A stretch of DNA of 64,000 bases, taken from positions 1 to 64,000 of the forward strand of contig DASRJW010000101.1 of NCBI GenBank assembly GCA_035649275.1, read 5' to 3'. Positions within the stretch are counted from its first letter, which is position 1. Every line of letters begins with the position of its first letter. Under the pieces are notes generated by a model. The model saw only the letters and a program-made list of their open reading frames with translations. It did not search any database and had not been told where the DNA came from. A program made the position numbers and the translations under genes. The stretch is from Candidatus Krumholzibacteriia bacterium (GTDB taxonomy: Bacteria > Krumholzibacteriota > Krumholzibacteriia > G020349025). Positions 36,834-45,153 of this stretch are shown in pieces.

Positions 36834-39143
36834 GTGCGACCTCCCGACGAGACCCAGGTGCAGGTGGCCGCGGCAGCGGCGCCGGCAGCCGCGGTGCGCT
36901 TCCGCCACGCTCTCCTCCTCCTCTGCCTCGGGAGCGGCTTTGCTCTCGCCTTCGAGGTAGCACTCACTCGTGTGTGCAGCGCCGTGCTGCAGTACCACGT
37001 GAGCTTCGCCGTCGTCTCCCTCGCCGTCCTCGGTCTGGGTCTCGGCGGTTTCCTGGCCTATCTGGTGACGCGTCGCCAAGCGACGCGTGGGGCCGCCACG
37101 CTCACGGTCGCCTTGCTCCTCGTTTCCCCCGGGATCCTGCTCACACTGGTGGCGCTTCTCCGCTTGCCCTTCGCGGCGCACTGGACCTCCTTGCTCTTCT
37201 TGATGCTGCCGCCCTTCATCGCCGTGGGAGCTCTGCAAGCCCTGTTGTTGCGCGCCTTCGCCCACCGCGCCGGGGCTCTCTACGCCGCCGATCTGCTCGG
37301 CGGCGCCACGGGCGCCGCGCTGGCACGGCCCGGCATCGACCTCCTCGGCGGCCCGGTGCACCTGGCGCTCCTCCTCGCTCTCTTCGCCGCCCTCCTCGCG
37401 CTCTGGTGGTGTATGAGCGCGGCATCGGCACGCGGGCGGTTCCGCCTCGCAGCTCTTCTTCTCGCCGGCGTCGCGCTCGCCGCCGTGCTGTTGCAGGGGC
37501 GCACCGGTTTCCTCGACGTGCGCTACGAGCTCGCGCCGCGCAAGCTGGTGGCGCAGATGCTGCAGCGGACACCGCTCGGCTCGCCGCGCCTGCTCCCGGA
37601 GCTGCAGCGCTGGGACGCCACGAGCCGCGTCGACGTGCTCGAGCTGCGCTCGCCACGCAACGTGGAGCGCCTCGTCTTCATCGACGGCGAGACGCCGACA
37701 GCGATGCTGGCACCGGGCTCTCCCGCTCCGGGCGCGGCGGCAGACCTCGACGTGCGCGCCTCGCTCCCGGCGCTGCCGCATCGCCTGCTGCACCCGGAGC
37801 GCGTCCTCGCCATCGGTTCCGGCGGCGGTTACGACGTCGTCGTGGCCCGCGCCTTCGGGGCCACCCTGATCGACGCCGTCGAGTTGAACGGCGCGGTGTT
37901 GCAGGTGGTCGAGCGGGCCCGCGACTTCACCGGCGATGTCTACCGGCAGCCGGGGGTCCGCCTGCACCAGGCGGAGGGCCGGCAGTTCGCCGAGGCGTCG
38001 GCGCCGGCGAGCTACGATCTCGTCATCTTGGTGCTGGCTCAGTCGCTGGCGGGCAACCTGCGCGAGTACGCTCTCTCGGAGAACTACCTTTATACGAGCG
38101 AAGCCTTCGCGGCCTACCTCGCCGCGCTGCGGCCGGGCGGCGGCCTGGCGCTACTGGTGAACGATGACAGGCTGCTGCGCCGTTTGTTCACCACCGCCTG
38201 GGATGCGCTCGCGGCGCGCGGCCGGGACCCGGGCGCTTGCCTCGTGGCGGTGACGAGCCGGCGCGAATCCCCCTACGATCGACTCCTCCTGGTCCGCGAA
38301 CGGCCGTTCGAGGGCGAAACGCTCGCCCGTCTCGCCGCCGAGGTCGGGGAGCGCGGCTACGAAGTGCTGCACCTGCCACCGGGGACGCCGCTCGCAGGGG
38401 CCGCGAGCCTGCAGCGGCCGCAGGAGCCCGAGCTGCAGCCGGCGACGGACGACCGTCCCTTCGTCTTCGACCTGGGCGGCGGCTTGCCGCCGGCGCTCGG
38501 CCTCCTGCTCGGCACCTCGGCGCTGCTCCTCGCCATCGCCTGGGCGGCGCTCGGCGCGGCGGCGCGGTCGGTGCGCCAGGCGGCGGCATGGTTGCCTGCC
38601 TCCTGCTTCGTCCTCCTCGGTCTCGGTTTCCTCATGGTCGAGGTGTTGGTGCTGCAGAAGAGCCTTCTCGTCATCGGCACGCCAACTCTCAATTTGTCCC
38701 TCGTTCTCTGCACCTTCCTGCTCGGCGCCGGCGCGGGAAGCGCGGCGAGCGCACGCTTCGCTGCGCGACAGCGACTGCGCTGGTGGTTGCTCGCCCTCGT
38801 TCCCGCTCTCTGCCTCCTCGTCCGTAGTTTGGACCTCCTGCATGCGCAGGCTGCGGGTTGGCCCACCCTGTCACGCTGCCTCGGTGTGGCGGGCGTCGTG
38901 GCTCCTTGCGCCTTCCTCATGGGCATGCCCTTCCCGCTCGCGCTTCGCGCCTTACCCGACCGTTTACGTCCTTGGATCCCCTGGTTCTGGGGTTTGAATG
39001 GCGTCGCCTCCATCCTCGGCTCGGCGCTCATCGTCGCCTGCGTGCTCCAGTGGGGCTTCCGCCTGGCGACGGCGCTGCCCGCAGCCGCTTATCTCCTCGC
39101 CCTGCTGGCCCTGCTGCGCCTCGACGCGCCACCGCGGCCTTAG
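36834..39143 (+). CDS. Membrane-embedded spermidine/spermine synthase-like protein
   Basis: A 769-residue polytopic protein. About seven hydrophobic helices (residues 20-220) are followed by a soluble Rossmann domain (about 310-500) of spermidine-synthase type, with VLAIGSGGGYDVVVARAFGA, DAVELNGAVLQVV and YDLVILVLAQS. A second block of about eight helices (540-765) follows. 'MFS/spermidine synthase' fusions of this kind are common in environmental bacteria; their substrate is not known, and with SpeA in the window an aminopropyl transfer role is conceivable but not shown. The GTG start at 36834 is the only start near the usual N-terminus (VRPPDET, then Ala-rich, then first helix); no ribosome binding site is visible, which fits a leaderless mRNA (see 36796-36825). 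Confidence 0.82.
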   Translation: MRPPDETQVQVAAAAAPAAAVRFRHALLLLCLGSGFALAFEVALTRVCSAVLQYHVSFAVVSLAVLGLGLGGFLAYLVTRRQATRGAATLTVALLLVSPGILLTLVALLRLPFAAHWTSLLFLMLPPFIAVGALQALLLRAFAHRAGALYAADLLGGATGAALARPGIDLLGGPVHLALLLALFAALLALWWCMSAASARGRFRLAALLLAGVALAAVLLQGRTGFLDVRYELAPRKLVAQMLQRTPLGSPRLLPELQRWDATSRVDVLELRSPRNVERLVFIDGETPTAMLAPGSPAPGAAADLDVRASLPALPHRLLHPERVLAIGSGGGYDVVVARAFGATLIDAVELNGAVLQVVERARDFTGDVYRQPGVRLHQAEGRQFAEASAPASYDLVILVLAQSLAGNLREYALSENYLYTSEAFAAYLAALRPGGGLALLVNDDRLLRRLFTTAWDALAARGRDPGACLVAVTSRRESPYDRLLLVRERPFEGETLARLAAEVGERGYEVLHLPPGTPLAGAASLQRPQEPELQPATDDRPFVFDLGGGLPPALGLLLGTSALLLAIAWAALGAAARSVRQAAAWLPASCFVLLGLGFLMVEVLVLQKSLLVIGTPTLNLSLVLCTFLLGAGAGSAASARFAARQRLRWWLLALVPALCLLVRSLDLLHAQAAGWPTLSRCLGVAGVVAPCAFLMGMPFPLALRALPDRLRPWIPWFWGLNGVASILGSALIVACVLQWGFRLATALPAAAYLLALLALLRLDAPPRP

Positions 39144-39274
39144 TGCCTCCGACTTCTCTCGCCGCCACCCGGAGCGCCTGGCGGACCCATGCGGTCACGG
39201 TGAAACCGCGGCTGCGGGCGAGGTGCTGGAGATTCGCGGACCTCTGTCTCGCTGAATAGGACGTGAAGCCACTT

Positions 39275-39382
39275 ACTCATGCCCATGAGTATGAAGGACT
39301 CACGCCCATGAGTATGAAAGACTCATGCCCATGAGTATGAAGGACTCATGCCCATGAGTATGAAAGACTCATGCCGATGAGT
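39275..39382. repeat. Array of five 16-bp palindromes at an exact 23-bp period
   Basis: ACTCATGCCCATGAGT (7-bp inverted arms around CC) occurs at 39275-39290, 39321-39336 and 39344-39359. One-base variants lie at 39298-39313 (ACTCACG) and 39367-39382 (GATGAGT). All five starts are exactly 23 bases apart. The 7-base linkers alternate ATGAAGG, ATGAAAG, ATGAAGG, ATGAAAG, so the array may have grown by duplicating a 46-bp double unit. It lies in the 404-base gap 39144-39547, where I see no gene. It could be a cooperative operator array for a dimeric regulator. As RNA it could form a row of 6-bp hairpins. It is not a CRISPR array because there are no unique spacers. Confidence 0.9.
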
Positions 39383-39418
39383 CAGATGCTGGTCGGGATC
39401 CACTCCTCGCGGCTCCGA

Positions 39419-39435
39419 ATCGGGTTGAACCCGAT
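39419..39435. promoter_or_regulatory. Interrupted palindrome upstream of the VOC gene (possible operator)
   Basis: ATCGGGTT-G-AACCCGAT is a perfect 8-bp inverted repeat around a central G, 36 bases after the palindrome array and 113 bases before the VOC start. It may be a binding site for a dimeric transcription factor. Confidence 0.4.
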
Positions 39436-39547
39436 CCTGCGCACGTGGTGGGGGCGTCGGAGTGAAATCAGTCTCTCGTGTACCATGTCGACAAGCGCCG
39501 GCGCAGCACCCCACCGGGCGCCTGAAGTCGAAACCGGAGATCGTACC

Positions 39548-39931
39548 GTGAGCGTACAACTGAACCACACCATCGTCTGGTGCCGGGACAAGCAGAAATC
39601 TTCCGCGTTCCTCATCGGCATCTTGGGCCTGCCGGGCCCTATCCCCTTTGGACCCATGCTCGTCGTCAAGCTCGGCAACAGTGTTTCGCTGGATTTCTAT
39701 GAGAACGACGGCGAGATTTCCTCCCAGCACTATGCTTTCCTCGTGGGGGAGGACGACTTCGACCGCGTCGTCGCCCGCCTCGGTGATCGCGCCATCGCGT
39801 ATTGGGCCGACCCGGGCCGAGAACGGGCTGGGGAGATCTACCAGCACAACGGTGGACGGGGATTATACTTCGTGGATCCCGACGGCCATCTCCTCGAGGT
39901 CATGACCAGGCCTTACGAAGGCATCGGGTGA
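39548..39931 (+). CDS. VOC/glyoxalase-fold protein
   Basis: A 127-residue vicinal-oxygen-chelate protein built from two beta-alpha-beta-beta-beta units. Likely metal ligands are the His in LNHTIVWC near residue 6, a Glu/Asp pair in the middle (SLDFYEND; SQHYAFLV) and the Glu in GHLLEVMTRPY at the end. YFVDPDGHLLEVM is the standard C-terminal signature. This fold covers glyoxalases, ring-cleaving dioxygenases and resistance proteins, so no substrate can be named. The GTG at 39548 has GGAG eight bases upstream and gives the normal N-terminus. It is the first gene of a plus-strand accessory block that also holds an aminoglycoside kinase-like gene, and it lies directly behind the palindrome array. 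Confidence 0.85.
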   Translation: MSVQLNHTIVWCRDKQKSSAFLIGILGLPGPIPFGPMLVVKLGNSVSLDFYENDGEISSQHYAFLVGEDDFDRVVARLGDRAIAYWADPGRERAGEIYQHNGGRGLYFVDPDGHLLEVMTRPYEGIG

Positions 39932-40040
39932 TCCATACGAGGCTCGTTGGGCTGATCCAAATCGCCATGAACCGGTGTCATGTCGGGCTGCACCGGGTCG
40001 AAGCCGCTGGTGGTTCTAGGAAACCGTTGAGGTGACACGC

Positions 40041-40514
40041 ATGAAGAACTCTTTTCGATTCGTCGCTTTGCCCGCCGAACAGTTCGCCCCCCTTTTTGAT
40101 CAAAGCGATGCGGAGTTACAGGCAGCGGGCGCTCGCCGTCTGCTCGTCGATGAGAAGCCGGGGTTTCCCTGTCGCGTGAGCCTGGTGGACGCGGAGGCGG
40201 GCGAGACCGTTCTGCTTCTTCCGTTCACGCATCACGATGTACCGACTCCCTATCGCGCCTCGGGACCGATCTTCGTGCGCCGGGAGGCAAGGACGGCGCA
40301 GCCTTCCGTCGACGAGGTTCCGGTCATGTTCAGGCACCGCCTCCTTTCCATCCGCGCTTATGACAGAGCAGCCATGCTTGTCGGCGCGCAGGTCCTTCCC
40401 GGAGCCGAACTCGAAGCGGCGATCCAACAGCTCTTCGCGAACGGCACCGCGAGCACTCTGCACATCCACAATGCGGGCCCTGGTTGCTACAACTGCTCTG
40501 TGGTGCGTGCCTGA
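40041..40514 (+). CDS. DUF1203 family protein
   Basis: A 157-residue cytoplasmic protein of the DUF1203 family. Visible motifs are ARRLLVDEKPGFPCRVSL near 30, LLLPFTHHDVPTPYRASGPIFV near 65 (conserved core) and the C-terminal HIHNAGPGCYNCSV. The conserved His and Cys residues suggest a metal or redox role, but no function is known to me. The ATG at 40041 has GAGG eight bases upstream; a GTG nine bases earlier is possible. It is read with the VOC gene (109-base gap) and the following HExxH protein. Confidence 0.86.
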   Translation: MKNSFRFVALPAEQFAPLFDQSDAELQAAGARRLLVDEKPGFPCRVSLVDAEAGETVLLLPFTHHDVPTPYRASGPIFVRREARTAQPSVDEVPVMFRHRLLSIRAYDRAAMLVGAQVLPGAELEAAIQQLFANGTASTLHIHNAGPGCYNCSVVRA

Positions 40515-40606
40515 CCGGCCGGTACGGAGGAGCATTGGACGACTGTTTGCCGAGATCCGCGACGCCTGACAACGCGCCGCAGCCGGCGCCGGCGAGGAAT
40601 GTCACG

Positions 40607-41746
40607 ATGCGGCACGTCATCGCTGGGATCGTTCTCACCTTGGGCGCAGGTCTTCTCCAATCCGCACCAGCACAGCTACCGGTCGACTCTTTGCACCTCG
40701 CTGTCGGCTTCGGCGTGGACACGACCGCCTCGCCGCAGCACGAGATCTTGGACCTCTGGAAGCACTACCTCACGGAGTCGTCGGACTCGCTCCGTGCGAC
40801 CTTGTGGTCGGCTCACGAGCGCGCGACCGGTGCGCAATTCGACCTTGTCCGCCCATACGTGTATCAGGGATTCAAACACTTCACCGTCGTTGACCTGAGT
40901 CCCGCCGTGGGCTTGCCGCAGACCTACGTCATCCGCACGCTGGTCACCGCCGTGGAAGACTCGACCCAAGATGTTCGGCCGCTCGCTCTTTACCGTGTCT
41001 ACGCGACGATGGAGGACGGCCGGTGGGTTCTGGGCAACGCGCTCCCGCGCACCACCCGCGACTGGCGACGGACCACCCTCGGCAAGGTCACGTTCGTCTA
41101 TCCCCCGACGCATGCCTTCGCTCACCGGCGTGCCGAGGCAACCGCCACCTTCGTCGACTCTCTGGCCCGCGCCTTTGGGCTTCCGGAACCCAAGCCCATC
41201 ACCTACTTCTTCACCGATGACCTCAGTGAAACCCTGCGAGCCCTCGGGCTGGAGTTCTTCCCGACAGGGGGCGACGCTGTCGGCGGTCGCTCGAATGCGG
41301 CCCAGCGGCATGCCTACGTCGGGTCGCCGGACCATGGCGAGGACTACCGCCACGAGCTGGCCCACATCGTCCTCGCTCCCGAGGTGTCCAGCCGCACGGC
41401 TGGCTTGGTCGCCGAAGGCCTCATGACCTGGACCGGTGGCTCCGTGGGCCTCGACTACGCCGCGCTGCTGCCGGCACTGGCGCAGTATCTCTCCGCTCAC
41501 CCGGAATTGACGCTGGAAAGTCTGCTGCAGAATCCACCTCTTCGAATGGGGAGTTTGGATGTGGGCTACAGCGGCCTCGCGGTATTGTGCAAAATGACCT
41601 TCAGCCACAGCGGTCTACCTGGCCTGCGTGCCCTCCTTGCCGCGGGCAGGGATCCCAGTGCGGTCGCGAACGCCGCAGCCCACGTGCTGGGAGTTTCCCC
41701 GTCCCAATTGAACTCCTCGTGGCGCAAAGAGTGTGGAGCGCGCTGA
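40607..41746 (+). CDS. Secreted HExxH (gluzincin, peptidase-MA-like) protein
   Basis: A 379-residue exported protein. Signal peptide about residues 1-21 (GAGLLQSAPA). The N-terminal half resembles a SnoaL/DUF-like or IMS-type beta domain (FKHFTVVDLSP, LYRVYATMEDGRWVLGNAL). The C-terminal half holds the zinc motif HELAH (in EDYRHELAHIVL), with a likely third ligand Glu in LVAEGLMTWTGG, and ends in helices seen in peptidase MA proteins. It is probably a periplasmic zinc protease, though the substrate is unknown. The ATG at 40607 has GAGGAA seven bases upstream. The next gene starts right at its stop codon. Confidence 0.75.
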   Translation: MRHVIAGIVLTLGAGLLQSAPAQLPVDSLHLAVGFGVDTTASPQHEILDLWKHYLTESSDSLRATLWSAHERATGAQFDLVRPYVYQGFKHFTVVDLSPAVGLPQTYVIRTLVTAVEDSTQDVRPLALYRVYATMEDGRWVLGNALPRTTRDWRRTTLGKVTFVYPPTHAFAHRRAEATATFVDSLARAFGLPEPKPITYFFTDDLSETLRALGLEFFPTGGDAVGGRSNAAQRHAYVGSPDHGEDYRHELAHIVLAPEVSSRTAGLVAEGLMTWTGGSVGLDYAALLPALAQYLSAHPELTLESLLQNPPLRMGSLDVGYSGLAVLCKMTFSHSGLPGLRALLAAGRDPSAVANAAAHVLGVSPSQLNSSWRKECGAR

Positions 41747-42637
41747 ATGGTTCCAAAGCAGGGGCGTGCGATGATTCTGAAGATATCACCCAGATTGATA
41801 GCACACTGTGAAAGTTCCCCGGCTGGCCGCTTGTGGCTGGAGCAGCTGCCGGATGCGGTCGCCGCGTTGGCCCAGCGCTGGTCGCTGACGCTGGGGGCGC
41901 CGTTCGAGCATAGCGACGTGGGTTGCTCTTGGGTGGCGCCGGCGACGCGAACCGACGGCACTGCGGCGATACTCAAAGTCGCCCTGCGGCATTTCGAAGG
42001 CGAACACGAGATCGAAGGCTTGCGCTTCTGGGGCGGCGATGGAATGGTCCGGCTTCTCGAAGCGGAAGAGAGCCTCGGGGCCCTGCTGCTCGAACGTTGC
42101 GAACCAGGCACGACCCTGCGGACGCTCCCCGAGCCGGAACAGGACGTGGTGATCGCGAGCCTCTTGCGGCGACTCTGGCGGCCCGCTCCCTCATCGCACC
42201 CATTCCGTTCGCTGTCCGAGATGCTGCGACGCTGGAGGGAGGAGATCATCGCCCGCCAGGAAGCCTGGCCCGATCCGGTATGGACCCGCGAGGCGCTGCA
42301 GTTGTTCGAGGAGTTGTCCCGTCCCACGCCGACCGATGTCCTCTTGGTGACCGATCTCCACGCAGGGAACGTCTTGCGAGCCCGCCGGGAAGCTTGGCTC
42401 GCCATCGATCCCAAACCTTTCGTCGGGGACGCCACCTACGACGCCACGCAGCATCTACTCAACTGTCGTGCCCGCTTGGAAGCCGATGCAGAGGACACGA
42501 TCCGTCGGTTTGCCGATCGCCTGGAGATCGACGCACAGCGTTTGCGCTGGTGGACGTTTGCGCGCCTGGGCGCGGAACCGGGCGATGCGCCTTCCCACGA
42601 AAACAGTGCCGCCCTGGCCCGGAAGCTGGCACCCTGA
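41747..42637 (+). CDS. Aminoglycoside/hydroxyurea phosphotransferase, APH(6) (streptomycin kinase)-like
   Basis: A 296-residue kinase of the APH_6_hur family (streptomycin 6-kinases and hydroxyurea kinases). The catalytic loop VTDLHAGNVLRA (Asp base and Asn) and the metal-binding IDPKPFVGDATYD are clear and match APH(6) closely; SWVAPATRTDGTAAILKVA holds the ATP-binding lysine. Members phosphorylate streptomycin or related cyclitol compounds, but a chromosomal homologue like this may act on another substrate. Streptomycin resistance is an inference. The ATG at 41747 follows the previous stop directly and has GGAG eight bases upstream; an ATG at 41771 is an alternative. It is not in a mobile element that I can see. 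Confidence 0.9.
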   Translation: MVPKQGRAMILKISPRLIAHCESSPAGRLWLEQLPDAVAALAQRWSLTLGAPFEHSDVGCSWVAPATRTDGTAAILKVALRHFEGEHEIEGLRFWGGDGMVRLLEAEESLGALLLERCEPGTTLRTLPEPEQDVVIASLLRRLWRPAPSSHPFRSLSEMLRRWREEIIARQEAWPDPVWTREALQLFEELSRPTPTDVLLVTDLHAGNVLRARREAWLAIDPKPFVGDATYDATQHLLNCRARLEADAEDTIRRFADRLEIDAQRLRWWTFARLGAEPGDAPSHENSAALARKLAP

Positions 42638-42649
42638 GGGAGAAACCGT

Positions 42650-42736
42650 ATGAATCAGGACGAAGAAGCGATTCGCGCCCGCCTCGGTTCCTGGGTCGTC
42701 GTGCCCGACGCGAACCTGTTGGCGGTCGGAGCATGA
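42650..42736 (+). CDS. 28-residue ORF, possible SnoaL-domain remnant or leader peptide
   Basis: ATG at 42650 has GGGAG about seven bases upstream. The product MNQDEEAIRARLGSWVVVPD... is 28 residues and its stop overlaps the next gene's ATG (ATGA). The start looks like the first helix of SnoaL/DUF4440 proteins (DEEAIRALI..W), so it may be the stump of a deleted gene. Alternatively it is a small coupling ORF that passes ribosomes to the lipoprotein gene. Confidence 0.35.
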   Translation: MNQDEEAIRARLGSWVVVPDANLLAVGA

Positions 42737-43701
42737 GTTCCCAGCGGATGAGCCCATGGACCGTCGCGGTCGTCGTGTGCCTCACCGGTTTCTCGCTCGG
42801 GTGTGGGCATCCATCTTCCACGGTGGAGTTGCCGCCTCTGGCGGAGTCCTTCCCGGCATCGATCGGCGATGCGGACACTCTCCAGAATGCGAATGGCCTA
42901 CGGCTGCTCGTCGCGGCGGAGATCACACAACCCACGCTGCGCATCATCCTTCCAGGGCAGGCGGCGTCCGATCGATCGATCGAGGTGCTTTTCCCCGAAC
43001 ACGTCACTGCAGTGAGGCACGGCAGCAGCACAGCCGATCATCTGTATCTGTATGGGACGGGTCGGCAGGGAGATCGACCCCTGTGGTCGCGGCGGGGGCA
43101 GGCGCTCCAGTACGGTCGGGATCTGCCCGGAGGAGTCTCGATGCTCGCGCGTGCCGCACTCGAGGAAGATGGCGTGCGCTTCCATTACGAATTCACCAAC
43201 ACCTCGACCGTCGGCTACGACATGATCACTGCGGTGACCGATCCGCGCCTCACTGGCATCCTTCATGATGTGCGTCTGGAGCGCACCTACGTCCATCACC
43301 CAGAGGGCTTCGAGTTGCTGGCCTCGGAAGTGCCGAGCCGGCTCACGGCGCCACTGGAACAGTGGCTCCCTGCCCGGGTTCTGGCCTCCTTCACCTGGCC
43401 TGTAGCGATGCAGCGGAGCGAGAGGCGCGAAGACGGCATCACCTACTACAACAAGGCGCGGCGGGTCGATGTGCCGTTCATCGCCACGCTCTCCACCGAT
43501 CGGGCCTGGGTCGTGGCGAGCTTCGCGCGCGAGCCGGGCAACGTGTGGAGCAATCCCGAGCTCACCTGCCAGCACGTGGATCCACAGACGTCTCTCTTGC
43601 CCGGGCAGCATGTGGCTGTGGAGGTGAAGATGTTGGTCTTGCCCGGGTCGTTGGACGGAGCTCTGCAGCGGGCCATGCGCCAACGCGCCTCTTTGCCCTG
43701 A
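42733..43701 (+). CDS. Lipoprotein of unknown function
   Basis: A 322-residue protein with a signal peptide and lipobox (TGFSLGC, Cys near residue 24), so it is probably a membrane-anchored lipoprotein. The mature region is beta-rich, with long strands such as GVRFHYEFTNTSTVGYDMI, LHDVRLERTYVHHPEGFELL and HVAVEVKMLVLPGSL near the end. It resembles a sugar-binding or galactose-mutarotase-like sandwich, but I do not recognise a family. The ATG at 42733 overlaps the stop of a 28-residue ORF. It is the last gene of the accessory block. Its stop is convergent with the ATP-grasp-like gene. Confidence 0.7.
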   Translation: MSSQRMSPWTVAVVVCLTGFSLGCGHPSSTVELPPLAESFPASIGDADTLQNANGLRLLVAAEITQPTLRIILPGQAASDRSIEVLFPEHVTAVRHGSSTADHLYLYGTGRQGDRPLWSRRGQALQYGRDLPGGVSMLARAALEEDGVRFHYEFTNTSTVGYDMITAVTDPRLTGILHDVRLERTYVHHPEGFELLASEVPSRLTAPLEQWLPARVLASFTWPVAMQRSERREDGITYYNKARRVDVPFIATLSTDRAWVVASFAREPGNVWSNPELTCQHVDPQTSLLPGQHVAVEVKMLVLPGSLDGALQRAMRQRASLP

Positions 43702-43779
43702 CGGTTGCCTTGGGCGGAGTCGGGCCACCAGGAGCGCCGCGGGGACGAGTTCGTAGGCTGTGCTGGACCCGTTCGCGGC

Positions 43780-44865
43780 TCAGGCGGCTGGGTCGCAGTC
43801 CCGATCGCGACGACCGCCGTGGACGACGAGAAGTCGCCGCGGACGCCGCGATCCCCCGCGTCGGAGTCTGCGACGACGCACTCGTAGATGGGCGCGGAGC
43901 CAACCGGCGGCACGCCCGATGGTGGGCAGGTGCGGCAGCGGATCCTGGAAGAACAGCTCCGTCCCCACGTCCGGCCGCAGGGTTGAAAGCCTCTCGCTCT
44001 CGGGAAGCCCGTGGCCTCGCGGCGGGGAGAACACGCGCCGTCGCTTGCGCCCGACCCGGTAGCGCGTCGGGCCCGTGATCGGACGGCCGGCGGCGAGCTG
44101 CGCATACAGCCAGGGCATATCGATGCCCGAGGCGATGGCGAGCTCGATCCCCTCGTTCCAGCTCGGGTGCAGGCCGAGGAGGACCAGCCGATCGGCGTGC
44201 AGCTCATGCCGGAAGCCTACGGTGGCGAGACCATCCCACTGCTGCCGCGTGAGGAGCTCGAGACCGAGCCGACGGACCTCGGGATGGTGGGCGCTTTCCA
44301 CAGCGGGGCGCTCGAACCAGGGCAGAATCTGCTCGCTGCTCTCGTCGCGTAATCGATGCACGAAGGTGGCGACGGGATCGCCGCGCCGGAGCAGCGCCAG
44401 CAGGGCGTAATCGCGCCTCGGCGTCACCGCCTGCGACGCGGCGGCGGCGCGCGCCGCGGTTTCGACGCCCAGCGCCGCCGCCAGTCGCGTCAGCGTCTCC
44501 CGTGCCGCATAGGCCTCGAAGACCCGGGGCTCGGGGAGGGGACAACCGGTCAGAGGGCGGAGTTTTTCGCGCTGCGACACGAGGAGCGTCGCCGTCGAAG
44601 CGTCGAAGAAGAGAAGGGCATCTTGCGGAGTCTGTCGCAGCGTTTGCAGCAGCCAGGAGGCGAAGGCGTCGCGGTCGCGGCACGGATCGGGGGCGAGGAG
44701 ACGGCGGCGGCAGAAGCGCGAGTCGAAAGCGGGAACATGCGGCCGCGGCGCCGCCACGGTGACCTCAGCGCGCCGCCGGCCGAGGCTGCGTACCACGGCG
44801 AGTGCTTGGCGATGCTGTCCGTCGAGAACGAGGACGCGGAGCCGAGGCGGCGGGGAATCGAGCAT
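43780..44865 (-). CDS. ATP-grasp-like protein lacking much of the ATP-binding domain
   Basis: A 361-residue protein. The N-terminal PreATP-grasp domain is clear (VLVLDGQHRQALAVVRSLGRR, then a CRRRLLAPDP segment and FEAYAARETLTRLAAALG). The C-terminal end of the ATP-grasp fold is also clear (DPVATFVHRLRDE, GLELLTRQQWDGLATVGFRHEL, ELAIASGIDMPWLYAQLAAGRPI). The middle, which normally carries the VVKP-type strand and the glycine lid (about 100 residues), is missing: TRLAAALGVETAARAAAASQ leads straight to DYALLALLRRGDP. The usual E-I-N-P-R metal site is LGLHPSW. The frame is open throughout, so this looks like a deletion followed by maintenance. ATG at 44865 with GGAAG upstream is chosen. Confidence 0.65.
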   Translation of the reverse strand: MLDSPPPRLRVLVLDGQHRQALAVVRSLGRRRAEVTVAAPRPHVPAFDSRFCRRRLLAPDPCRDRDAFASWLLQTLRQTPQDALLFFDASTATLLVSQREKLRPLTGCPLPEPRVFEAYAARETLTRLAAALGVETAARAAAASQAVTPRRDYALLALLRRGDPVATFVHRLRDESSEQILPWFERPAVESAHHPEVRRLGLELLTRQQWDGLATVGFRHELHADRLVLLGLHPSWNEGIELAIASGIDMPWLYAQLAAGRPITGPTRYRVGRKRRRVFSPPRGHGLPESERLSTLRPDVGTELFFQDPLPHLPTIGRAAGWLRAHLRVRRRRLRRGGSRRPRRLLVVHGGRRDRDCDPAA

Positions 44866-45153
44866 GCGGGCTTCCTGCTCCTTCCGCGCGCTGCTTGAGG
44901 CGGCGGCGGCGAAATCATGCAACTCGGATTCCAAGGCCGGGAGCGATCCCGGGCGCCATCGTGGGGTTCCGCATGCGCCCCGGCGCGGGCGCGGTGTTCC
45001 GTGGCGTGGCTGCCCCATTCCATGACAACGTAGTTCCGGACGCTCCGCTCGCATGGAGCCCGGCTGGTGGTTCGGCAGAGCGCGGCGTAGGATGCATGGC
45101 GCCGTCGAACCGGCGGGCTGGTTCGCTCCGCCGGCTGGTGAGAGGAGGAGTGC

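Noticed and set aside
39275-39382. CRISPR array
   Set aside because: Units are 23 bp with near-identical 7-base linkers, no unique spacers and no cas genes nearby.
39144-39547. A short gene inside the palindrome gap
   Set aside because: Frames through the repeats shift every 23 bases and encode only Met/Ser/Lys-rich fragments with no ribosome binding site.
41747-42637. Mobile resistance cassette around the APH gene
   Set aside because: No transposase, integrase, inverted repeats or attachment site flank it, so I treat it as a chromosomal accessory gene.
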